A stretch of 64,000 bases of DNA from Akebia trifoliata (taxonomy: Eukaryota > Streptophyta > Magnoliopsida > Ranunculales > Lardizabalaceae). The stretch spans positions 30,229,090 through 30,293,089 of the forward strand of contig CM030715.1 in NCBI GenBank assembly GCA_017979445.1, in the 5' to 3' direction. Below, in pieces: positions 45,699-56,127 of this stretch. Both the position numbers and the translations under genes were made by a program. The notes below the pieces were generated by a model. That model was given only the letters and a program-made list of their open reading frames with translations, did not search any database and was not told where the DNA came from. Each line of letters opens with the position of its first letter. The stretch's first letter is position 1.

Positions 45699-47057
45699 TC
45701 TCACTTTATGAATATTAAGATCTTAAATTCATAAGAAATCCTAATAAATAAAAACTTATATAAAACTAGAAAATAATTTAAACGGATACAAATGAAAGGA
45801 AATAATCACATGACACGATAAAATTTAGATGGCTCAAATAACTCTAAAAAAAATCAAATAGAAATAAATATGTAACAATCATAAAAAATGATATACTAAA
45901 ATAATAAAAGAAAACAAATTATAGAAAATGACATGAATAATAATTTATAATTTTATTTTAAGTAAATTTATGCCTTATTAAAATTGCTAAACATTAATAG
46001 GTAGAGAAAACTTCATTTTTGAAAGAGACTGCAGAGGTGTGTGAGGTACACAAAACCTCTCAGGAGTTTCGAGGAAACATTTGAAAGAGTAACATTCACA
46101 TTAAACTTGGGATGATTTTCATCGTTTGCTACCTGACTTTGTCAAACAAGGTATTATTCTCAATCCACATTGTTTAAGATAATTGTATTTCTTTATATTT
46201 AGAATTGAAGTTATAGACCTAAAATCTTAGAAAAGAAATTTGATAATCCAATTTGTTTTTTAAATAATTTGAGTTACTTTTCCACAAAAATATCATACTT
46301 CCATTTCAATTTTCAGATTGTGGGATGGAAGAAAGAAAAACTCTAATGTAAAAGTCTTATAGAAAATCTTACATAAATTCCAACTGATTATGTATTCTGC
46401 TTTAACATTTTGGTTTTCTCCAATGTCTCAATTCTACAAGAAAAAAATTAAGAAGTTTTTGAAAAGGAACCTATAAAAAATTCTATTCTTATAATATTTC
46501 TGACCAAGTGCAATCTTCTTCTCAAGTTTTATATGCAAATAAAGCATCTAAGTGACAACTACTGTTAATTATAATTCAATGTGTTAAATATTATTTTGAT
46601 AATCTCAAAATAACATAAATAGCAAAAGACTAATCTAAGAAAAATGCAATCACCTTTGTTATAGACGAATTTAATATTGGCCAAGGTCCCACCACGGTGG
46701 ATTGTGGCTAATCCAAATTCACTTAACCTTGAACGAAATACATGTGCTTGTACCAAGAAGTCAAAAAGGAGAATATTTCAAACATTGATTTTAAGTTTCA
46801 ATCATTTATTTATACAAAAACAAAAAATAACAAAGTCATGATAGAAGGAAAGAAAATTGAGATATTTTCAATGTTTTCTTATGCCATTCATGTAAATTTG
46901 AAAGGGGAGAAACTTTTATAATTGAGAAAAGAGGGGAAAGAAAAGAATGTGATGAGTTAGTTGTTTTGTTTGATTTGTCATGCACTATTTATTATATGCT
47001 TTGATCATGTCAGAAGCATGATAGTCAAAGACTCATAAGGTTCTCATTGCTTGATAG
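45699..47057. other. Intergenic, nothing recognised
   Basis: AT-rich, low coding potential on either strand. No bounded repeat was seen. Confidence 0.35.
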
Positions 47058-47125
47058 TTAACTCTAATTAAACTAAATATAATTAGTTTAAATTAAATAT
47101 AATTAGTTTAAACTAAATAAATATA
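47058..47125. repeat. 24-bp AT-rich tandem repeat
   Basis: AATATAATTAGTTTAAACT-like units occur three times head to tail. Each unit is near-palindromic. Confidence 0.7.
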
Positions 47126-47388
47126 GTTTGGCAGAGTAGAAGTGGTTCGCCAAATTTAGGATTCCACAAATGCCCCCACATTTACATTTAAACTAAATAT
47201 AATTATAGTCATTTTGGTCAAAAATTAAGAAAATTACACTTCATGACTCTAGAGAATGAGGTAGGTTAGCTTTCAAAATTACAAAAATATAATTTGTCCT
47301 GTGTAATATTCACAAACCCCTTTAATCAATGTTTTAATTATAGATAAACCCCTTTGATGCATGTGTGTTTGCACATGCCACCTTCTAG
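47126..47388 (+). mobile_element. Non-autonomous Helitron
   Basis: The 3' end is CTAG (47385-47388) before a T, preceded by a 7-bp hairpin GCATGTG/CACATGC (47359-47365 and 47372-47378). The body (GGCAGAGTAGAAGTGGTTCG, then AAATGCCCCCAC) matches the inverted copy at 60241-60529, so both belong to one family. The 5' end is blurred by the AT repeat and is not certain. Confidence 0.65.
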
Positions 47389-47444
47389 TTCCCCCGAAAG
47401 TGGATCCCACTCTTTTAATTCAATTATGGAAAATGATAATATAT

Positions 47445-47757
47445 AGGAATGCATTCTAGGAAGCAGATCCTCTGTAACTCACTTTAAACGGTTGGAAGAG
47501 TGCCATATCAATGATTAAATTAGATCTCACACCTAAAATCCAGGGGAGTTCAATAGCCGTTCATTTTTAAAGACACGAATCTTCATAAATAAATAAAAAA
47601 TTTATTTAAAAAAAAAACCCAAATCTAAATCTTGAACATAAGAGGTTGAGATGTTAATTTAAAAAAAAAAAAAAAAAACATTCTCTCAATCATTTCAAGT
47701 GTGCTATAGGGTGCCAAGAACCGTGTGCTATAGAGGATCTGCTTCTTGCATTATAAT
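47445..47757. repeat. Inverted-repeat (MITE-like) unit
   Basis: GGAAGCAGATCCTCT near 47459 pairs with AGAGGATCTGCTTC near 47731, with further loose matching outward (GCATT ends). The arms are about 25 bases. No target duplication was resolved. Confidence 0.5.
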
Positions 47758-47787
47758 GTTGATTTATGGTGATTTAGATATACTGTT

Positions 47788-48190
47788 TAATGATGATTTT
47801 CTAACTAGAAAGTCTTTGCTCAGTCAATACTTGAATAACGTGGCACGGACATGGAATCATATGTCTTTTTCACTGGGATACACAACTGCACATCTTTTAT
47901 GGGGATGTGCAATTGTGTATCTTGAGAAAAAAGATCTATGGTTTCGTGTCCATGCCACATCAGCCAAGTATTGACCGAGTGAAGACTTTCTAGTTAGAAA
48001 ATCATTATTCATACTGTTTTGGTAAATGTATTTAGGACAACCCTTCCTTTTCAAAAGAGTCAATGCCTCCTTTGACAAACGCTCCCATATGCCCCCTAAC
48101 GTGACATGGGCTAGAACCATAGATTTTTTTCCCTCCGGATGCAATTGTGTATCCCTAGGAAAAATCTATGATTCTTGCATGTCACGTCAA
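47788..48190. repeat. Two adjacent foldback elements
   Basis: In 47788-48010 the arms are near-perfect over about 100 bases: GATTTTCTAACTAGAAAGTC on the left, its complement on the right, then CGTGGCACGGACATGG and partner. In 48100-48187 a shorter hairpin pairs ACGTGACATGGGCTAGAA with TTCTTGCATGTCACGT. Both centres share a GCAATTGTGTATC word, so they are related. Confidence 0.65.
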
Positions 48191-48762
48191 GGGATGTGTG
48201 CCAGAGGGGGGCTTCAAAAAATCATTATCCTTTTCAAAATGCAAATTTATCCTTTCTATGGTCTTAGGTTGGAAATTACCGAAATGATCAAAATACCTTC
48301 ATCTTCAACTTTTTACCGAAGACCTTTGATTTTCCTCCTAAAAGTCCCTAATTATCTCCAACCTCTTAAGGTAAAAACTTTGATTTCTTTGTCAACCCTT
48401 ATTTTGTTTCCTAAAAAATTGTGAACTTCTCCAAATCTTCACGCTTGATTTATTTGGCAAAATCATCTAAGGTTATACTTTATTGTAACTTGCAGCTCTT
48501 TAAAATCTGAAAAATGTAATTTCTCATAATAATGATTTCTGGGAAACTAATTTTAGGAATCCTACTAATGAATATTGATTGCATGTATTTGCTTATTTAT
48601 GTCATACATTTATTGAACCATGAAAAACTATCCAAGACTATATTTTATCTATATTTCTTCCTTTTCTACATTGGAATCAAATTCCTTAATAATCGGTAGA
48701 TACATTTGAAAAAGAAATGATTTATTGATCAGTCTTGGATGAATTACAATGAACGCTCATAG

Positions 48763-50213
48763 GCAGGGCAGAGCTAGGATTTTTGGTCAGTGGGGGCTAA
48801 GTGCTAACGATGATCAACAAATATTCTTGATTTCTTTTTATGCAAATGTTGGATTCTTACAACAAACTAAGGTTCGCTAATAATCTCCATAATAGTGATA
48901 AAAGATTCTCTCTAAAACCAGAGATATTAGGACTTGTAAAAAAGTCTTGGCTTAGACTTAATATATCATAATTTTTTTTAAAAAAATTCAACATTAAAGT
49001 TTAACAATAAGAAAGGATATTTAAGGAGTTGAAGATGATGGACTCTGACAAGAAACTCAAACATCATTTTTATATGCCCAAAAAAAATTCGAGACTTTTT
49101 TATTAAAAAATTTCAAATTGAATCTCCTTTGAATAATTATAGAATCAAAATTTTGTTATTATGTTTTTTGAGAGTTACTAGCAGTTAAAGGTGAGGGCCA
49201 TTTAATCATTTTTCATTAATTTGGTCAAATTGAGGCCAATGGACGCATATATTGTCAATTTGAAACACAAGGGATATCTCTAATATGTATCAAAATGTGG
49301 GGGCTAAATCACCCACTTTTTTTTTTGAAGTTGAGATGCCAACACAGGGTTATTTCTAATATTGATTAAAATGTGGAGGGTTAAATTACCAATTTTTTTT
49401 CTAAAACGTTGCATAGAGGTTGAAGGTGAGGGTCCTTAATTCATTTTCCATGAGTCTTAGTACAAAGTTTACATTTGGTAATTATTCGATAGGGTTTCGA
49501 TTTGGTTAATTCGAATAACTTCGGAAAAGTTTCATTTAAAAATGAAAAAAAACAAAATTGATGAATATACAAATTATATTTTTGGGTTTCTTAACAAAAC
49601 ATGCCATCTTCAACCTCCCTCAAATCCCTATCTTGTTTTTATTTTTAGATTTGAATGTTAAAAAAAAAAAAAAAATTTAGGGAGAAGGTTAAATTTTTTA
49701 CCTTATTCAATAATTAATTGATAAATCATCAATTAATTCGTTGATTTAATCGGCTACTCTCCAATCTGAAGAATTTTCAATATGGTACCAGTCTGAGAAG
49801 ATTGAGGGGAGCTAAATGTATAGAGATAAGTCTTTGTATTTCGGTTCATTTTCCTTTTTATTAAATAAAGTTCAAATGACCAATCTATCAAAAACAAAAA
49901 AAAGTTCAAAGGACCAAAATATTCAGTGGGGTCTATATGTCTTCAGTTTTAGAAAATAAGGGTTATATGTAATATCCATCAAAATACAAGGGGTATATTT
50001 AATATCGATCAAAACATAAGGGGTTGAATCAACATTTATTTTGTTCACCAAGTTCTGTGGAGACTATCAGTTTAAAGAACAAGGGGTGTATCCAACATTC
50101 ATCAAAATACAAGGGGTTAACTCAGCGGTTTTTTTTTTTTTTTTTTTTCTATATCAAAAAGTTTAGTCGGGACTATAACCCCCACTTGTCCTCATGTAGC
50201 TCCGCCCTTATAT
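48763..50213. mobile_element. Candidate TIR transposon, ~1.45 kb
   Basis: The left end GGGCAGAGCTAGGATTTTTG and the inverted right end GGGCGGAGCTACATGAGGAC both run on to AGTGGGGG. Inside, several ~70-bp units repeat AAGGGGT...CATCAAAATACAAGGGG (49960-50120). No transposase frame and no clear target duplication, so superfamily and exact borders are unresolved. Confidence 0.45.
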
Positions 50214-50426
50214 ATGGTTTAAAATAAAAAAATAAAAAAAATAAAATATTAAAGGATGAGAATGAATCATGCCAAATCTGGAATGTAATCTATCATAATT
50301 ATCATCATAATCTAAATCAATCTTTTAGTTATTCAAATCTAACTCTAGATGATATGATGTAGCGCAATACATCTTATTACATTGCATCTTATGTAATACT
50401 CTTAACACATCTCACTAGAATTTAAA

Positions 50427-52657
50427 CTAGACATTATCACTGGAAACAGCCAAAGGGAGGGGTGAAGGGTCTTGCTTACTCAAAGAATGCCCATCGTCAA
50501 TACATGCAAGTCGACCTCGATTCAAATCTGAAACTTCTTGTTGGCCTAGAGTTTTCAAAATTTTCTCAGTTTCTCCAAGAAGATAGGCTGCTTTATGGAT
50601 GCTCTTTCCCACCTTTTTAATGTCTTTGCCAAAGCACATTATGGATATAACGCGTGGTAGTTTTGTAAGGCAGGCACCCAATATATCAGAGATTGTTTGA
50701 GATAAACCTTCAAACAATTCATCTAATGTCTTGTTTCTGATGTCGTAGTCCTGCAGAATAGTTCGTCCGACTCTATACATGGAATTTGCTGCTAGTACCT
50801 TGATGGGCCATTCACGAGGACTGTTCTTGAACTCTCTGACATATTTCTTTCCCGTATCTGCAAGTTTTTCAATTATCTCTGTCGCGCTTTTTCCTTGAAG
50901 GGCCAATTTCTGAAGGTCCTCGTCTAACCACTTATTATAAAAGTCAATCCCAAGCCACACGATATCGGCTGCCTTACTGATGTTCGTAAACTCTCCTTTC
51001 TTGTCCAATTTCTTTTCTACGAGTCTGACATACTTGAGGCCTTCCCTTACGCCATGTAACAAGTTTTTGACTAGGTGATTGTCAATGTTTGGAAGTGCAA
51101 TGGCAATGCTTAATAGTGTCACCAGTGTTAGAGCCCAACCATGAGGAGCTTCTTTGGAACCTAATAGTGTGGGAACTTGGACACTTTCGAAATCTCTCAC
51201 TCCTTTGAAACCTTGTGACACGACCGAATTATCCAAAAGTTGGATAAGATAAGTTGGTTGCCTTGTTCTTCCCCTTTGAATCCAATTATCGGTAGCCTCA
51301 CAGCTTTTCTTCGCAATAAACTCGACCAATTTCTCCTCTCCCTCGAGATGTATCACAAAATGGCTCAGGTCTAGCTTTATTATCGGCCCCAACTCCAACC
51401 CCAAGTCATTTTTTGAAACAACTGCATTGGATTGGGTCCCCTTATTTGATCTCTTGGAGCAGCAACAACAGTATGAGAATATACCAATTTGGGTCACAAG
51501 CAATATGGAAACAAACCGAACAGCTTTGCTTACAACCACTATTGTACTCTGCATTCCTATACAGAAGTCCAAAAGTAAATTTTTTGTGGCGTGCACAAAC
51601 TTCCTACATTGTCGTCCATGGATGCGTAATGCAAAGGAGCTCTCTTTCCACTTTTCCAACCTCCCGATCCAATGTTTTTCTACTTTAAACTCATTTGTGC
51701 GGCTATGTTTCCCTCTTTTGTGGTACCTAGAATGATTAATGACATTGAACCATCTATAAACTGGTGCAATGGTACCGACCGCTACTCCGACACTCTGAAC
51801 AGCAAGAACCACTATAGTTGACCAATTATAATCAGATTCACCTTCACAAAATTTCAATGATCCTATAAGCGAGCCTGCAGTGATCGAAAAATCGCTTCTA
51901 GTAAGATCAAAGCGTTGATGGCACAAAGTACTCCAGAAAAAGCACATGTCACCCAACGCCCCATCACAAACTGAGGGCTACAAGTATAAGCCATCATCCA
52001 AGACTTTTTAACATCTTCCGTTAGTTCCTTAACCGAAGATTCTCCATTATTAGTATGTAAGGCTTCATCCTTAGCTTGTTGAAGTTTTAGACGATATTGT
52101 TTTTCAAGCGAACGCTTAGTGGTTGGAACACTTAAAGCAGAGAATGCCAAGATTACAAGCAAAACAAGCATTGAAAACATGATTAAAACATGTTCTGGTA
52201 TGAAAATGTAAATTGCGCCCGTACCAATTTGGATGGACACATCAACGACGAGAGTGATGACAAGAATACTCAAAGCCATCACGTTCATGCTGATTTCTTT
52301 TTTCTCCATTGTTCCTAGAGAGGGCATAAAATTAGCCATCGCGGTACATATCAAGATAGTACTGCTGAGCTTGGCGAGTTGGTCTTCCCGGCGAGGCATT
52401 TGGGTAGTCAAATCCATCGGAAATTTTACTGCAACAGATAGGATTGTTAGGGAAGTGGAATTGAGAGAGAAGTATTTGCAGGGAAACCAAAGCTTCTTGT
52501 GTAGGAGCCCACGAAGGACATCTATAGCCATTGCAAACAAGCATGCCAATGAAGCCGCTGCGACATAGATGCCAATCCATAGCATTGGCTTACCGAACAT
52601 AGAGTCTTCCATATCCCCATCGAATTTGCAGTCATTCCTACCCATCCAAATCCTCAT
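50427..52657 (-). CDS. Plant multi-pass membrane protein, function unknown, frameshifted
   Basis: Two overlapping minus-strand frames read as one protein of about 744 residues: 52657 to about 51882, then a -1 type shift, then about 51884 to 50427. The first part has hydrophobic segments near residues 26-48 (LWIGIYVAAASLACLFAMAI), 125-150, 155-178 and 235-258 (CAFSGVLCAINALILLEAIF). The second part continues with WSTIVVLAVQSVGVAVGTIA and a long soluble C-terminus with helices. I recognise it only as an uncharacterised plant membrane protein family with no named domain. In relatives, as I recall them, LLEA..RS runs directly into a GSLKFC-like block, which supports a single lost base near 51880-51890. 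An in-frame stop lies three codons before the first Met. There is no intron. Pseudogene or base error. Confidence 0.7.
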
Positions 52658-53596
52658 TTGAGCCTATATCTTGTCTTGCAAGTTATTTTTGCTCATAAAA
52701 TTTCTTTTCTTAAAGACTGATCGCATGATAGTATGATTTCTATGCTACATATTTTATACATGAGTTGTGGACTTGCGCAACTCGCGGTCACATAACTTGA
52801 CCTAAAGAAATTAAAGGTGGAGGACATTGAGATTTTGGTACTATTTGACAGAAAATTCCAACTTCTAGCCTTCAAGGAAATTTCTTTCTTGTCACATTGT
52901 TAACTGACTTCCAATCAAAATGGATCAAAGTCATCGGCCCCCTTTGAGACTATTTTTTTTTGAAAGGTCAACAGGGTTAAGGCAGACTCAGACCAGCAAC
53001 AACCAAAAAACTGAGACACCACAGGCATCCTAATAAATAACAGAGACAAGGTCGTCGCTAGAGAGCAACTCACAATCTAATTCAATGGAACCAAAACTAT
53101 TTTGATAAGAAGCAATCATGCCGGCAGCCCTGTTGGCCTCTCTAAAGACGTGGGACCAGTTTGATTGACCATGTCAAGTCTTTTTTCATCTTACTCTCTT
53201 TTGTTTTGTTAATTCCAATCAAACTTTATAGTAAAAAAAAAGTTATGATTATATGGTTGTATTTGATTGGAATGTAGGATTTATTTCTAGTGACTAGTTG
53301 TAATACTACAGTAGCATCTAATAAATATCATATAATTGTTTGAGCATCAGTGGCGAGGCCCTTTTTCGATTATCATTATTTTTTTTCAGAAAAAAATCCT
53401 CTGTTTTTTAGTTCGAGGAAGAGATTCGCCAGTTGAGTGGGACTGGATGCAGGAAATGAGAATGCCATATTGGAAAATCCCTCGAGCATTATAATATTGT
53501 ATGATGAAAATACAGAAATAGATAAATCATTTTGGCTGCGTTACATAATAAGATAAGGTTTTGAACTATTTACATACCTAGATAAATTTACTGGTT
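52658..53596. other. Upstream region of the membrane-protein gene
   Basis: It includes the likely promoter on the minus strand. No convincing TATA box or further gene was found. It is AT-rich with short T and A runs. Confidence 0.3.
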
Positions 53597-53605
53597 TTTT
53601 TTAAT

Positions 53606-54333
53606 GGGACCAACTAGTTGCACATCACCTAGTACCAGTTGCACTCCATCACTCTAAAAAACCACTTGCCCTCATTGTTATAATTGATCTCCAAAATATA
53701 AAAAAACCTTTCATTGCTTTTCTTATTATTATTCTTCTTCTTGAAATACATAGCAGAATTAGAGCTTCATAAACTCTAATTTTAATTTTCAAAGCTTCAT
53801 GATCTACACATAGGGTAAAAATCTGTAGGAACTCTTGTTAATGATTGGTCCGTTCAACACCAAACATTTTGGCCAACCATTTTTGTCCTACATGGGTTAG
53901 AAGTTTTGGAATGGGCTGATTTTTGGTGAGGATGATCTTTATGGTGAGGAGATCATCCTCACCAAAAATCAGCCCATTCCAAAACTACTAGCCCCATGGT
54001 TACAAGTTGAAAAATCGTGGACCGTCCATTTTTTGTAAATCATTTTTGATGGGGTTAGAAGTTTGGGAATGGGCTGGAGATCATCCTCACCAAAAATCAG
54101 CCCATTCCAAAACTTCTAACCTATGTTTTGAAAAATGTTTGGTGCTGAACATTTCCTGTTAATGATAGGTTTGGTGTAAAATTTACAAGAGCTCTTGCTG
54201 ATGATGGGTTCTTCATCATCACTACTGGTATAAAATGTAGAGATAGGACAGGAATTAAAAAAAAAATTAATAAGCAATTTTGTTTTATGTTGGAGTGCAA
54301 TCGATACTAGGTGATGTGCAACTAGTCGGTCCC
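53606..54333. mobile_element. Non-autonomous Mutator-like element, 9-bp TSD
   Basis: The 42-bp inverted ends (GGGACCAACTAGTTGCACAT on the left, GGGACCGACTAGTTGCACAT complemented on the right) differ at only a few sites. Flanks 53597-53605 and 54334-54342 both read TTTTTTAAT, a 9-bp target duplication typical of Mutator-like elements. The interior holds two hairpins built from TTGGAATGGGCTGATTTTTG and its complement (53910-53985 and 54055-54115). No coding region. Confidence 0.85.
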
Positions 54334-54342
54334 TTTTTTAAT

Positions 54343-54521
54343 TAATCATTAATCGAGCAAAATATTTTCTCCACAATTTGTGATTGCACACCCCCAAGAC
54401 TAAAACCCATTGTTTCTAAATTAGTCTTGGTCACCTTGAAATCTAATCAAATCAAGTTGAGTCAGCTGAGTTTGAAGTAGACTCAACAAATTTTTAAAAC
54501 TATGCTAGAAAGTAAACTTTT

Positions 54522-54565
<44 letters not shown>

Positions 54566-55437
54566 TAATGCAATCAAATGATGAAATTCATTTTCTTATG
54601 TATTCATTTTCCAATATTCCCTTTAAAAGGGATTCTTTGCAATCAGATACACTGGTCTTTAGCTCCAAAAAATTGTCAATGGTTTCTCTATTTAATCTTA
54701 TGAAACTTGGGACCTCTTCCTTGCTATTTTCACATGGAAAAGGAAAATTTTCCCTTCAAAAGTGACAATCTAAAACTTAGGGGGAGATTTGGTTCAGATT
54801 CTAGAATTCAATTATGTGTCAGAATCAGATTTTTTCATAATTAAGAACCAAAATCATGATTCTTTTAGAATCAAAATTTTTCATAATTAAGAACCAAAAT
54901 CAAGAGAAACAACTTGAGAATTATTTTTGATTCTTCATGATTTTGATTCTGACTCATAATCGGATTCTAGAATTTGATACATTGTTTGATTTAGATAATC
55001 GACCTGATTTTTTCATAATTAAGAACTAAAATCATGAAGAATCAAAAACATGTTTCTCCTTATTCTCATAAGTGGATACACTTATGACGATCTTGAAATA
55101 CAACTTGTAATAATAATAACAACAACAACAACAATAATAATAATATTATTATTATTTTAACAATAATAAAATTAATAATATGACAATATAATTAACAATA
55201 ATAATAATAAAATATCAATATAATTATAATTAACAATAGTAGTAATAGTTATAATAATAGAAGCAAGTATCATAATAATAATAACCAATAAATCATATCT
55301 ATGGAGAATAAATGGCATCTTGTCACTAAAACTTAAGGTCAAAGAATGATTTTGGGCAAAAAAACGTATATATATTTTAGGGTCAAGATCAAGGGACATA
55401 TGTAAAAACAATGTAACATTAATAAAATTTCAAAATA
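54343..55437. other. AT-rich intergenic, (TA)n and (AAT)n repeats
   Basis: (TA)n at about 54530-54561, imperfect AGAATCAAAAT/TTCATAATTAAGAACC repeats at 54790-55040, and an AATAAT-rich tract at 55108-55285. No gene. Confidence 0.6.
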
Positions 55438-55735
55438 TGGGTTAGAAGTTTCGGATTGAGCTGATTTTTTGTGAGGATGATCTCTATGATGGGAAGATCA
55501 TCCGAAAAAAAAAAAATCAGTCCAATTTGAAATTTCTAAACCCATTAAAAATGATTTAGAATGCGAACCGTCGATTTTTTTTTTTCCAATTTTTATCAAT
55601 AATTTGTAAGTCACTTTTGATGGATTTAGAAGTTTCAGATTAAGCTGATTTTTTGTGAGAATGATCTTCTCATCATAGTGACCATCCTCGCAAAAAATCA
55701 GCTCAATCCAAAACCTCTAACTCATATTTTGAAAA
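55438..55735. repeat. Foldback repeats related to the MULE interior
   Basis: Two hairpins (55442-55545, 55618-55720) with arms like GGATTGAGCTGATTTTTTGT and GAGGATGATC. They are diverged relatives of the hairpins within 53606-54333, showing a repeat family that exists outside the element. Confidence 0.6.
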
Positions 55736-56127
55736 ACCATTATTTTACATATGTTTTTCTATATGTCCCTTGAACCGCCCCTATATTTTAAGTTTTTGAA
55801 AAGAAATTGAAAATGAGTGCAATTTGGTCATATTCTATCAGTCTGTTGCAAAGACTGGAGTCAAAACTCAAAAGGGCCTATATGTTATCAGTTTGAAAAT
55901 ACAAGGGTGTCTCAAATATTAACCAAACCCTAGAGGGGCGGGCATGCCCAAATTAATTAGCCCATCCCAAATCCCAATTCGCAAGTTTGCAACCGCGATG
56001 GTAAATTCTAACGAGTAGAGAAGACTTTCCAAAGTCGGTTGGTTGATGGTGTGCGCATTCTTTTTCATTATTGCACACCACGCACTAGTTAGAATTTCTG
56101 TTGCAGAGTGAAAGGTTAGGAGAGAGA

